A stretch of 64,000 bases of DNA from Poa pratensis (Eukaryota; Streptophyta; Magnoliopsida; Poales; Poaceae), in the NCBI GenBank assembly GCA_947311845.1, contig CAMZMU010000034.1, positions 95,529,131 to 95,593,130 of the forward strand. Reading direction: 5' to 3'. The position numbers and the translations under genes were made by a program. Positions 49,883 through 62,900 of the stretch are shown one piece after another (position 1 is the first letter of the stretch; each line of letters opens with the position of its first letter). A model generated the notes under the pieces. It was given only the letters and a program-made list of their open reading frames with translations. It was not told where the DNA came from and ran no database searches.

Positions 49883-52800
49883 ATGGGCCCACGCCGTCAG
49901 ACCACCATCTTCTTCTTCGTCGCGGTGGCCACCATGCTGCTCTCCTCCACCGTCTCCCACCTCCTCCCCGCCCTCGCCCGAAACCCTAGCACCACCCGTC
50001 TCCTCCCGGCGCACCGACTCCGCCTCCTCTCCCTCCTCCCCGCATCCTCCCCGCTCCGCGCCTTCTGCCCCCGCCTCTCCGCACGCGCCACCTGCTCCGC
50101 CGCCTACTCCGCCATGGCCGAAACCAGCACCGACAACCCGCTCCTCGCCGACTTCGACTTCCCGCCCTTCGACGCCGTCCAGCCCGCGCACGTCCGCCCC
50201 GGGATCCGCGCCCTCCTCGCCCGACTCGTACGCCACCGACCCATCGATCTGCTTAGACTCACTGACGCTCGATCGTCCTGGATCTGACTGGTTTTGGGAT
50301 GCTGCAGGAGGGCGAGCTGGAGGCGCTGGAGAAGGGCGTGGAGCCGGCCTGGGGAAAGCTCGTCGTCCCGCTAGAGCGCATCGTTGACCGGCTTGACGTC
50401 GTGTGGAACGTCGTCGACCACCTCAAGGCCGTCAAGGACTCCGCCGACCTCCGCGCCGCCGTAGAGGACGTACAGGTCACCCTCCCACTCCTCCTCCCTA
50501 AACCCTAAACAGTTGAATAATCTGGATAACACATGGATCACTGCTTCTTAGGTTTGGTTTCCTTGTACTACCAAATGATGCGTGGTACAAGATGAGACCC
50601 TTCTTAGCTGTAGCCTCTTGCCTGTTTTCTATATGACAAATCCAACCATCCGTCTAAAACAGTTCAAGCCCAGATACAACTTTGGACAGAGGATGAAATA
50701 TGGGAACATGTACACGATCACATCACCTTCTCTGCACCAAGTATCTCAATTCTGCTGCCACCGCTGCTTGCCCAAATTTAGCCCGCCATCTAGTCATGCA
50801 CCACACCGCACTAGAGGGATAGAGCCTGAAGATTTCTCTTGTTTAAATTCAATAAATATTTGATTTCACATACTACGCCGCATCACCAACTCACCGAATC
50901 GATCTTGAATCTCAACAGCCCGAGAAGGTCAAGTTCTATCTGAGGCTGGGGCAGAGCAAGCCCATATACGAGGCCTTCAACGCCATCAGGAATTCTTCAG
51001 AGTGGGACAGCCTCAGCGATGCTCGCAAGCGTGTCGTGGAAGGTAACTTTCCGTCTCTCTAGTGCCAGTCTCCACGCTGGGATCTGTAGTATTGCCGTTA
51101 AGCAACGTCGCTGGCTGTCAGTACGTTCTAGGAGGCCATGTCAGTTTCTTTTCCTGCTTCGTTGCGGACGTTAACATCTGAGTTTTCCACTCTTAATAGC
51201 GTTTCTTATTTCCCTCCCCAGGCCAAATCAAGGACGCTGTTCTTGGTGGAGTTGCACTTGAGGATGAGCAGAGGGAGAAATTTAATCAAATCCAGCAAGT
51301 AGGTTCTTTGTTCTTTTATCAGATGTTGACAGATTCTAGTTGTTTGAACCTTTTTTTTGTTAGTTATAAGCACTACCCTTATTCCTGGTCATATTTAATT
51401 TTTGCTGATGCATGCCAGTTAATGTAGTGCTGAATTTATTTCAGGAGCTTGAAAAGCTCACAGAGAAGTTCAATGAAAACGTGCTGGATGCAACGAAGAA
51501 GTTTGAGAAATTGATTACTGATAAGAAGGAAATTGATGGGTTGCCTGCTTCAGCCCTTGGCTTAGCAGCACAAACTGCCATGTCAAAGGTGTGCACTATA
51601 AAGTATCATTTTAGTTGGGAAAGCTTACTAGTTTCCCCCCATGATTTTTTTATGCTGACAAGAAACTTTTGTAGGGTCATGAAAATGCTTCAGCTGACAA
51701 TGGACCTTGGGTCATCACACTGGATGCACCGAGCTTTACGGCTGTTATGCAACATGCTAAGAATAGAGCTCTTCGTGAAGAAGTTTATCGTGCCTATCTA
51801 ACCCGTGCCTCAAGTGGTGATCTTGATAACACGGATATCATTACTCAGATCCTAAAGTTGAGGCTAGAGAAGGCTAAACTTCTTGGCTACACGAACTACG
51901 CTGAGGTGTGCACGCTTACCTTTGTCCCACTACATTTAATGTAAAACCGTGCCAAATACTATTATGTTATGTATGAGCTAACGATGACAATCATGAAGGT
52001 AAGCTTGGCTCGGAAAATGGCAACCGTTGACCGGGTGCAAGAGCTTCTTGAGAAAATTCGGGCTGCTTCTTGGGATCATGCTGTTCAAGGTATAGCTAGC
52101 CGAGTTGTTCTTTTTGATATTCTTTACATCGGATTAATAACATCCTGTTTCTAGCCAGGGCTCCAGAATGTTCGCCTATTTTATTGCAATATTTTAGACT
52201 TGTAGCAGCTGAAGATACAGTTTGGACTCATTTTCTGTTATTTACGTTTGAGGCTGTGTTTCTTCTTTACCTAGCGCTACCGATAATTTAACTCTCTTCA
52301 TAGCTCGAAAACAAAGGAGCAACTATCCGTCAACACTATATCTCCATCATCAAATATTGTCTCATTTAACTTTTGATGAAGACTAAGGCCTAGGCTGAAA
52401 TACCGTAGACATCTTAGTTGCTGCCTTTCTTAATTGCAGATATGGAAGATCTAAAAGCCTTTGTGAAAGATTCTGGTTCTGCAGAAGCTAATGATCTGGC
52501 AAACTGGGACCTTAACTTCTGGAGTGAACGACTACGGGAATCTAAATATGATATCGATGAGGTTGTTTCTTCGCTTTACAGAAGCATACTTCAAATTTTT
52601 TGGTTGCAAGTTGATAGGTTTCTCTTTTAGTCTGCTTGCGGAACTGTTTTGACTGCAACTTTGTGTACATATATTTTCTGAATGAATGTGCTCTGCTTGA
52701 AAGAAAATACTGCACATCATGGTGATATTCCATTGAGCTGACTTGAGTACTGAAATTGCAGGAATCACTGCGTCCTTACTTTGCACTACCCAAGGTCATG

Positions 52801-55061
52801 GATGGCCTCTTCAGTCTTGCAAATAAGCTATTTGGTATAAACGTTGAACCTGCAGATGGACTGGCTCCTGTAAGTATCCGTCGACTTCTTTTAACATGAG
52901 TAAATGTTCTGCAAATCTTGACCACTGACTACATTTTCAGGTTTGGAACAGTGACGTCAAATTTTATTGTGTCAAAGATTCTTCCAATAGCCCTGTTGCT
53001 TACTTTTATTTTGATCCATATTCAAGACCATCTGAAAAACGTGGCGGGCTTGGATGAATGTGGTTTTTTCTCGTAGTCGCGTGCTAGCTCGCAATGGATC
53101 GTCTGTAAGGCTTCCTGTTGCCCATATGGTGTGCAATCAGATGCCACCAGTTGGCGATAAGCCCAGTCTTATGACCTTCCGTGAGGTAAGCAATACACCA
53201 GTTGTGGTATATTTTTCTGGTTTAGCAAATAATAAACCACTCTGTTATATTTTTGGAAATTTATGATATATTTATGTAAGATAAAGTACCATCTATCCTT
53301 GTTATGGCCTTATTATGGTTGGTAAGAAAGATTCCTTTGCACATGGCTTCTGTAGGTTGAAACCGTGTTCCATGAATTTGGTCACGCGCTGCAGCACATG
53401 CTTACCACACAAGATGAAGCCTTTGTTGCGGGCATCAGTGGGATAGAATGGGATGCCGTAGAGTTACCCTCTCAGTTTATGGAAAACTGGTGCTATCACA
53501 AGTATGATGGATCTATCTTGTGTGGTTTATAGCTTGAAGCTCGCCTGATTCTGGTAACTTAACGAGGTGTTGCATTGGTGTAACAGGGAAACTCTTTTGA
53601 GCATTGCAAAGCACTATGAAACCGGCGAAGTTCTTCCGGAGGAAATTTATGACAAGCTTGTCGCTGCAAAGAATTTCCGTGCTGGCTCCTTCAGTCTCCG
53701 TCAGGTATGTTGGCTTGTGCTCTCTTGCTTCCCTATGCATGCTGTCATCATTATTTGGTACTGTCAGGACATCTATTCTTCAGAGTAAATCTCACCGTCT
53801 GTCCTTAAACTTGCTTGCTTGGGTCAAGTAGGTCCATGAACTTGATAATTGAGACATATATGTACTCAAACCTGTATAAGTGATTTAAATTTATCCAGAA
53901 ATTGTAACTTGATGGGAGAAAAAGTTTTATAGCTTGAATTTTGTTTGTTTGTGAGAGAGGTGGCATGTTGTATGCACATGTTTATGAAGCCATCTGGCTT
54001 CATTCTCCTTCAGTTATTGGTTCTATCCTTGCTTGTCAAAAAGCAATGGAAGCATAGCATAAACACGTGAATGCTGTAATCTTGTTTGTTTATGCCGGCT
54101 ATTTTTTGTTACCGATCTTTGTTGCTCATTAGTTTTCTTTTAAAATTTCCTCTGCAGATACGTTTTGCAAGTGTAGATATGGAGCTGCATACAACTTATG
54201 ATCCCAGTGGACCAGTGTCGGTATATGATGTTGACCGGAGAGTTGCAGAACGAACCCAGGTTCTTGCTCCTTTGCCAGAGGACAGATTCCTGTGTGGATT
54301 TAGCCATATTTTTGCAGGTCTGCTATGCTTAAAACAAACATGTAGATAAATGCAGTTTATCACACATAGATTTCACTTGTCATTAACACTATGGACTCTG
54401 TGCAGGTGGCTATGCGGCCGGGTACTACAGCTACAAGGTAAATCATCACGGCAGTTTGGCGTATCTGTTTTTTGTCTTGACCTTGGGTCCATTTGATATG
54501 GCATGCGAACATGACTAAAACTAACTTTACGTGTCCCTACAGTGGGCTGAAGTCCTATCAGCCGACGCATTCTCCGCATTCGAAGATGCCGGTCTTGACA
54601 ATGAGAAGGTAGGTTCTTCATGCAGAGAAAACAAAAGCTAGCTTGCTAGCTGATATCCAACCACATGTTCATTCATCGAACTCTATATGTTGATTTCGCC
54701 AACCACATATAGTTCTCTTTTGCTTCCATGCTTGCCAAACAAGCACATAGTAGTAGCATATAAAGAAACATATTTTCTGCTACTTGCATTTCTCTATGCC
54801 TAAACTGATGATGAATGCCGGTTTGTAGGCCATTGAGGAGACTGGCAGACGATTCAGAGACACGGTTCTTGCACTTGGAGGAGGAAAATCTCCGCTCGAG
54901 GTTAGCCGTGATTCTTTCCGGTAGTAAGTACCTTTGATTTTGTCAGGACAACAACTGACGCTGGAAAACAATTGCAGGTTTTCGTTTCTTTCCGAGGACG
55001 CGAGCCTTCGCCTGAACCACTGCTCAGGCACAACGGCCTTCTCCCTGTGGTGGCTGCGTAG
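49883..55061 (+). CDS. M3 family oligopeptidase (organellar oligopeptidase / TOP type)
   Basis: Zinc metallopeptidase that cleaves short peptides such as released targeting peptides in plastids and mitochondria. Seventeen exons: 49883-50227, 50308-50475, 50919-51042, 51222-51298, 51445-51588, 51675-51905, 51999-52089, 52440-52561, 52762-52869, 52941-53185, 53356-53501, 53587-53704, 54158-54317, 54406-54437, 54543-54608, 54829-54900, 54978-55061. About 777 residues, close to Arabidopsis organellar oligopeptidase. Active site HEFGH (558-562) with the third zinc ligand at about E588 in DAVELPSQ. The first 77 residues are rich in Arg, Ser, Ala and Pro and nearly free of acidic residues, like a transit peptide. 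Met78 (50114) opens [20 protein letters not shown], where cytosolic family members begin. Exon 10 is 245 nt, one short of a codon multiple: GGG at 53046-53048 stands where GGGG is needed, which otherwise gives a TGA. Assembly error is likely. Confidence 0.93.
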
Positions 55062-55506
55062 ACATTTCCATTTTCCACACCAACAATTTGTAGGAATTTT
55101 ATTTTTATTATGTGACATTGGTGAAACAGTACAAGTGTTCCAACTAGTTCAATTCTTATGTTATTTTTCTTTGGCACATAGCTGTGCGTGTTCCTGTCTT
55201 CCTATTTTTGTTTTCGCATAACCGTCTGTTCATAAATGGTAGATTATGCCATTTTAAGAATGCAATCGAAAGCGCTTTATATCAAACAAGCTTCAGTACA
55301 ACCTTAATTGTCAGCGAGGAAATACCAAACTAGTAAAAAGTGTGAGGAAAATAATATGATACTCAAGAACTAAAACAGTAATCACTAAACTCCACTTGAA
55401 TTGTCAAGAAAAAATAGTTACAGATTCTTCTTACATAAGAAAGGACTTGGAATTTAAGTTCACTCAATGATAAACGTAAGAAGCACAATGATGCCGGAGA
55501 TTATGG
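55062..55506. other. Oligopeptidase 3' UTR and spacer
   Basis: AT-rich sequence after the stop codon, including the probable 3' UTR. No other feature seen. Confidence 0.5.
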
Positions 55507-56312
55507 TCAGGGTGCGCGGAGAAATCTTCCGTCCCAAAGTGTGCTAACAAAACTTTCATGGCAGATGACAGGGCAGAAGTTTTTGTCCCACGACCGGAGA
55601 ACATCATCGGTGTAGAGTCTCCACAGTTGCTGTCTCAGGGTCATAGTAGCCCAATGACTGACCCGTGCTAAGCAAAATACGCACATCCATCGGATCAACA
55701 GCCAATGGTGTTGTTCTCTCCGATGAATACTCCGGCGAGAACTCTTCCAGCTCAATGTGATACTCCATGGACCAGATGCCAACGTTCTTCATCATCCACA
55801 TGTCAATCACGTTGCTGCTCTTGTCCGAACAAGCCACGCATAGTGCACCTTGAACCCGGAGTATGGACACATGCCCGTCGTTGTGGCTGCTGCATGGAGG
55901 ACCTTGTAGAACCTCAAATTCTTCCGTCGTGACGTCGAATGCAACGATCTCGAAGTTAAGAGAAACTGCTCCGAGTGTAGGCTCTACCAAAAGATTTTGC
56001 CATCAACGTAGGTCGGTGGCACATCAGCAACTGGGCTAGGAGGAGGGTCTACTAAACGGCATTCTTGCTCATCCACGTACCGCACTTTGCACTCAAGTTG
56101 GTACTGCCGTGTTGCCAAGTTCTTCTCTTTGTAGGTGACAAACACTAGCATATGCGTGTTATTCTTACCATGACATGGCTGAGAACATACCAGCTGATGA
56201 GCAGAAAGTTGATAACCTTTACTGTGATTAACTACATCCGCCAAATCTGCATATCTTCCAAAGCTGCTATCTGCGATCATCATGATACGAGGGCTCTTAT
56301 TCAAGTTTGCAT
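55507..56312 (-). pseudogene. F-box-associated (FBA) gene fragment truncated by CACTA
   Basis: Read from 56312 down, the protein contains NLNKSPRIMMIAD, FGRYADLADVVNH, QYQLECKVRYVDEQECRLVD and PTYVDGKIF. It continues in another frame with VEPTLGAVSLNFEIVAFDVT, EEFEVLQGPPC and WSMEYHIELEEFSPEYS, and ends with VICHESFVSTLWDGRF near 55507. This is the F-box-associated interaction domain (type 3 style) of plant F-box proteins, which recruit substrates to SCF ubiquitin ligases. The F-box itself is missing because a CACTA element begins at 56313. Two frame breaks remain, one at a four-A run (55989-55992) and one near 55630. It is a relic. Confidence 0.7.
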
Positions 56313-59300
56313 CACTAGTAGAAAACTGGCCTATGGTCCCGGTTCGGTTGGGCCATCCGTCCCGGTTCCCGAACCGGGACTAGCCAATCGGGACGAATGC
56401 TGGTCCCGGTTCAGCCACGAACCGGGACCAATGGGGCTCCACGTGGCTAGTTTTGGCTGGGCGTGGGGGGAGACTCATTGGTCCCGGTTCGTGGGTGAGT
56501 GTTTTTTTTTGTATTTAGGGTTTAGGGTCTCCCTCTCGCCGGTGCCCCCTCTCCCTCTCGCCGGTGCCTCCGTCGTCTCTCCCTTCTTCGCATCGCCGAC
56601 GTGCTCTCCATCGTTTCCGTACGCATATTATACGCTCTACTATATACACAGTACACGTTGATGCATATATAATTAATATTCGATCTCTTGCGAGAATACA
56701 ACTATTTAATTACATGGAGATAGATCACATATGTAGTTCATCGTCCGCAGCATAATGTTCTCCCCTTTCATCGATGACCTCCCTAAGCAGAAATCCTGCC
56801 AATTCCTCTTGAATTGCTCGTATGCGCCGTTCTGGGTCGAGCTTCTCCCGCATTTTGCTCAAAGAAGTTGTTCTCCGCTCAGAGGTCAACTCGCGAATGA
56901 ACTCGCAAACGTAGAATCCACATAAATTACTCCCCGGTGGCTGCTGCGGACTTTTCACCGATATATAAGTTAGCTCATCTTTGAATGGACCTTGTACATT
57001 CTGTTTGAATAGTGTCCAACACCTGTTTTGGCCAAAAAAATGAACAAATGAGTTATTAATTACTTGATATCAGGAAACGAACGAAAGAGGCCGATATAAT
57101 GCGATAATGATTGAAATTACTTATTGAGCATTTCTTTCATTTCGGTCCACGTCGCTTGGTCCCAACTTAATGAGTCGTGGACTTCAACTATGGACTTGTC
57201 AACTTGAATGCTTAGCAGAATCTAGTGGAACCTGCGGACGTTTACATAAAGCAGACATGTATAACTCATCAATTACATTTAACATCGAGAATGCCAAATA
57301 AAAATATGTACAAGACAGAAACACTCACTTGAAATTGTAAGGAAATAGTATTTCCGTACAGAAGTTTTGCTTGATTAAAGAGGTGGTCAGGTCATGCTCC
57401 ACGTCTCTGGGGTGATTGCGTAACGTATGTTCATTAACGATATATGGGTCAACGAACCCAACCTCATAATGTCTAGATGCTTTGCATTCCATCATCTTTA
57501 TTCTACATAATAGCGTACAAAAGGATATATATATAGTCAGGATAATATAATACAGGCAATGAACGAGATGAGCTAGAGACTTAATTACGAAAATAAATCA
57601 CTTACAGACAATAGCAACTGAGGATAGATTTGTCGAGGGCGCGCTGATTGAATAACTGAAACAGTTCAGTCATTTGAACCTGTATACTGTAAGGTTTGAA
57701 GAAATGCTCCACTCGAACGTCCACCGCAATCCACTCCTTCGCGCCCTTCTTTGATGTGTGCACAATGTACCAGTTGTGCAGATTTCGCATATGTGTTGAT
57801 AGACGCGTGAGCTCCTCATTACTGACCATAGACTCCCCTGTGACATATTTCCGTGCTATCTCTAACATTGGCTGTTCTTCATAGCCTAAAAGTTGACCAA
57901 GAGTCATACCCATGGCGGTAGCATTTTCCATGGCCTGCGATACAGTGATACCATGTTCTCTAGCAGCAGCTATGGCTCTGGGGTCCAATAATTGCAGGTC
58001 CTTATCCATATCGGCTCTGAAGTCCTTGTCGATATCGGAACACACTATGAGCGGGGGGACCGATTGATTTTTCTGCTGTCCGAGCTGGGCAATTTGTTTC
58101 CCGCTTTTTGCACTTCTTTCCTTGTCCTGCTCAGACTGGGCACGTGCTAGCTTACTAAGTTCACGACCATAGTCAGATTGCAGATTCATCGATATTTGGG
58201 ATGGCTGCGCAAGGAAGGACTTAGCCCACTTTTTGGATTTTTCATCGTATACCGGCTTTTGCTCGGGCTTTTTTGGTGCAAAAAAAGTCTGATTGTAGGC
58301 AGCCACCTCCGCGGCGTTTTCCGCTACAATCCTGTCATAAGGTCTAATGGGAAGATTCTTATGAGGTACTTTTGGGAGGGGCGTCGACCTTTTACGTTTC
58401 GGTGATCGCTTACCCCTCATAGTACGAGCGGTGGGCGGAGACGGCTGACGCGGCGGCGGAGACGGCTGCGCTGGAGACTGGTGAGGCGGTGAAGAGGACT
58501 GTTGCGCTGGAGAATGCTGAGGCGGTGAAGATGACTGTTGCGCTGGAGACTGGTGAGGAGTCGATGGCCTTGGCTGCCAGTTCGGAAGCACGATGAATTC
58601 CTTTGGCCATAGAATGGTCGCTTTCTTGGCTTCTCCAAGTTCAAGCACCTCCCCATCTTCACCTGCAGGGTGTTCCAGCTTCAGCTCCTCAAAATCTTTC
58701 ATCACTTCATCCACCGCGACAACAGCGTAGCCATTTGGAACCGGAGAGAAATGGTAAGTTGGATTAGGTCCAATTGGTACGACATAGCCGACCGCCACCT
58801 TCATGGTTAAGTTAAAAACTTTCACATGCATCTCACAAGGTGTGCTCTCCGTGATATCATCCACTGGGTAGCGACGAAGTGGAGCCACCGTCACTGCATC
58901 ATCAGTACCATCCTGGAGCTCCGTGGAAGCCACGCTGCTTTTCCGATTCGATGGGCTGCCGGTACCATCGCATGCAGCTTCTACCATGTGCCGCTGAGAT
59001 TGGCCGCTAGTACCTTGCTGGCTAAGTGCGGCAATTTGATCCTTCTGCCGCTTTAATTCTTCTTCTATATTACGCAGCCGGTCTGCAGCAGCGCGTGCTT
59101 CCATTGCCTCCCTTTCCTTTCTCCTCTAATGGCTTCTATCAGGAAATTTCTTCCTGTGCTCGGGAATCGCAATTGTCTTGGGCTTGGAGCCTGGTACGCC
59201 TCGTAACCGTCCGTCGTTCCTTATTCACAAGGGCGCGTGTGAGCTCGTCATCCTCTCTATCGGGAATGAACCGTCACTCTGCAACATCCTTTACTGCATT

Positions 59301-59982
59301 TCTAATGCCTTCGATGGGTAGTAGGGGATTATCTTTGTGTCTTCTGTTATATATGCACATCCCTTCTGCGTCCAACGTGCCCCCATGCCCGTAAAACCAA
59401 TTTCTTGCCCGTTCGATCCTTGCGAGTGGCTCTGGAGTGATCCCTTTAGCCAGCAGGTCCGCCTCAAGTTTCTCCCACTTAGGCATGCTAAAAGCGTAGC
59501 CACCAGCCCCCATAGTATGGTGGTAGATCTTTTTAGCAGCATTTGCCTTATTTTTTGCAGACTTTTCCTGAGCTTCTTCCGATTTCTTGTACGCCGCAAA
59601 TTCTTCCCAGTAATCCCTTATCTTCTCATACCCTTTATCGAAGTCCGGAGTCTTATTTTTCTGGACAAACTCGCTGTTCAATCTTTTCTTCCAGTTCTTG
59701 AATAGCTCGGCCATCTTCTTAAGAGCCCAGTCCTTGACTTTTTGCTCCATGTTTTTCCGGGCAATCTTTTCTGCCTCATTTGGATCCTCCTCATCTGGAT
59801 CCACCTCTGGCGCCAGGGTGAAATTAAGCATGAGCTTTCTCCAAAGTCTTTCTTTGCCCTCCTCGCCGACATATCTTACTCCTCCCTCCTTTGGCTGATG
59901 CCATTCTCGAACGGTGATCGGGATTTAGTCCCTAACAAGAACTCCGCATTGCTTTACCATTTTATTTTTAACACCAGGGGGA
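56313..59982 (-). mobile_element. CACTA (En/Spm) DNA transposon, truncated
   Basis: Starts with the CACTA terminal motif CACTAGTAGAAAAC at 56313. The first 200 bases hold direct and inverted copies of GGTCCCGGTTC/GAACCGGGACC, the subterminal transposase-binding repeats typical of Triticeae CACTA elements. The internal frames (minus strand) match CACTA accessory genes. No TNP2 transposase and no partner terminus are found before the flanking LTR-type sequence at about 59990, so the element looks truncated or interrupted there. Confidence 0.82.
56725..59831 (-). pseudogene. CACTA accessory gene with Ulp1-type protease domain
   Basis: Minus strand. 59831-59274 holds a Lys-rich helical part (KWEKLEADLLAKGITP). 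In the same frame after a TGA comes FIPDREDDELTRAL. 59104-57602 encodes a coiled-coil start, a Pro/Ser/Gln linker with PAQQSSSPP repeats, and a conserved YDRIVAENAAEVAAYNQTFF block, ending at a good donor (GTAAGT). Further exon-like pieces follow: VGFVDPYIVN and FCTEILFPYNF (57500-57330), IQVDKSIVEVHDSLSWDQAT (about 57215-57155), and PQQPPGSNLCGFYVCEFI (about 56950-56895). The last ones form a C48 cysteine protease (Ulp1/SUMO-protease-like) with His, Asp, Gln and Cys in order. The Trp after the His is a TAG (57222-57224), so the catalytic part is broken. Confidence 0.75.
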
Positions 59983-62900
59983 GTGATGACGTGAAACACA
60001 CGTTCGTTGGGAGACCCCAAGAGGAAGGTATGATGTAGTCAGCAGCAAGTTTTCCCTCAGAAAGAAACCAAGGTTATCGAACCAGTAGGAGCAGCAACTC
60101 TTCAGAAGGTTGTCAACGGCGCCAGAAAAATAGCTGTCGCAGGGAGTCTGGACTGTTGACGTGGAATCTGCACACAACACAATCAAACTACTTTGCCCCA
60201 ACGAAACAGTGAGGTTGTCAATCTCACTGGCTTGCTGAAAACAAAGGATTAAACGTATGGTGTGGAAAATGAGTATTAAATTGCAGAGAATGAAAAAGGA
60301 ACAGTTTGCAGTTTGTGGTTGTTTAATCAGTGTAAAAGAATGGACCGGGGTCCACAGTTCACTAGTGGTGTCTCTCCATAAAAGATAACTAACATGTTGG
60401 GTGAACAAATTACAGCTGGGCAATTGACGAATAGTGAGCGCATGACAATGCATATACATGACATGTTGACTACTATGATATTTAATTGGGCATTACGACA
60501 TAATACATAGATCGTTATCCAACAGCATCTATGACTAATAATCCACCGCCGGGTTGTCATCCGAGTCCCCCGTTGGTATTAAGTTGCAAGCAACGGATAA
60601 TTGCATTAAGTAAAGTGCGTAATGTAAACAAACACATATGCCGTGGACATAGCATCGTTAGGTTATCCCTAGTGGCAACAGCACATCCACAACCTTAGAA
60701 CTTTCTGTCACTGTCCCAGGTTAAACGGAGACATGAACCCACTATCTAGCATAAATACTCTCTCTTGGAGTTACAAGCATCTACTTGGCCAAAGCATCTA
60801 CGAGTAACGGAAAGCATGCAAGATCTTAAATAACATATAAGATAGATTGATAATCAACTTGACATAATATTCAATATTCATCGGATCCCAGCAAACACAA
60901 CATGTAGCATTACAATAATATGATCTTGATCATGTAGGGCAGCTCACAAGATCTAAACATGATGGCACAAAGTGGAGAGACAACCATCTAGCTACTGCTA
61001 TGGACCCGTAGTCCAAGGATGAACTACTCACGCATCACTCCGGAGGCAGGCATGGCGATGTAGAAGCCTCCGGTGACGATTCCCCTCTCCGGCAGGGTGC
61101 CGGGAAGAGGTTCTGAACCCTCCCGAGCTAGGGTTGACGACGGCGGCGTCTCTGGAACTTTTCGTGGATATTTGCTCAGGTACTTAGGGTTTTCGCGTCG
61201 GGGGGAATAAGTAGGCGAAAGGGCGGCGGCTGCGGACCCCCGAGGGGCCCACACCACCCAGGGCGCGGCAGAGGGGGGCCCGCGCCCTGGTGCGTGTGGC
61301 CTCCTGGTGGCCCTCCTCTGCTGCTCCTTCGCTCCGTCAGGCGTGTTCTGGAAAAATAGGCACCCCCGTGTAGTTTCGTCCAATTCCGAGAATATTTCCA
61401 GACTAGCTTTTCTGGAATACAAAAACAGCAGAAAACAGGAACTGGCACTTCGGCATCTTGTTAATAGGTTAGTCCCAAAAAATGTATAAAAGTGATATAA
61501 AGTAGATGCAAAACATGTAGCAATTGGTATAAAACAAGCATGGAACATCAAAAATTATAGATACGTTTGAGACGTATCAGCATCCCCAAGCTTAGTTCCT
61601 ACTCGTCCTCGAGTAGGTAAACGATAAAAACAAATAATTTTTGAGGTGACATGCTACTATCATAATCTTGATCATATAATATTGCAAGGCACATGTAAAT
61701 GAATGAAGTGATCCAAGTCAATGGTCTATAATTTGCTACAAATAGATAATGAGTAAACAATGAATCACACAAGCTAAACGTTTTCATGAATAGTACTTTC
61801 GAGACAAGCATCAAACAGTTTTGCATAAGTGTTAACTCATAAAGCAATAGTTTCTAACAAAAGGTATTTAATCAACACAAAGGAAGAATTTAGTTTCAGC
61901 ATTTGCTTCAACTTTCAACATATTTATCTCATGGATATTGTCAACACAAAGTAGTATAACAAGTCCAATACATTGCATATAACGCATGTTGTAACAAAGT
62001 TGACACTAGTGTTTGCTTGTGGAAGACAGAAAGAATAGGAAAACTGACTCAACATAAAAGTAAAAGAAAGGCCCTTCGCAGAGGGAAGCAGGGATTAAAT
62101 CATGTGCTAGAGCTTTTAGGTTTTTGAAAGCATATAGAGATTGCATAAAATATTTGATACTCCTCCCAACCTTGCTAACACAAGCCATGGCTAACCGAAT
62201 CCTCGGGTGCCTTCCATCAATCACATACCATGGAGGAGTATCTATTTTTGAGAGGTGTTTGTTAATTGTCAACGAATGGTAGCGGGTGAGAACAGTATTC
62301 TACCTGTCGAACGGACTTTTAAGAGCGGCTCCCATGAAGGACGTTATTTCTACCAGCAAGGCAGATCATCCCTCTTTCTCTTTGGTTTACACACATTCAG
62401 GTATTTCACTGTTTGTCATTGCTTACTGATGAATCAGGGCAAAAGTGTGAAGAGAATTAATTGGTTAAAGTTGTAATTAATTGGGACTGGGCACCCCGTT
62501 GCCAGCTCTTTTTGCAAGTTATTGGATAAGCGGATGTATATGCCACTAGTCCAGGTGTAAAAGTCCACTCGACAAATAGAATAAAGAATAACCACACTAA
62601 TTCCTCATGAGCTAGTAAACATTGACACAAAAAGGGAATAATAACATTTTGAATAATTTAAAGGTAGCACATGAAAAATTTACTTGGAGTGGCAAGGAAA
62701 TACCACATATAGGTAGTTATGGTGGACACAAATGGCATGGATTTTGGCTCAAGGATTTGGATGCACGAGAAGCATTCCCTCTCAGTACAGAGTTTAGGCT
62801 AGCAAGGTTATGTAAGCAAACAAGAATATCAACCCGTACACCAAGTTTTATATGACAAACATATTGCAAACGTTATAAGACTTCATACCGTCTTCCTTGT

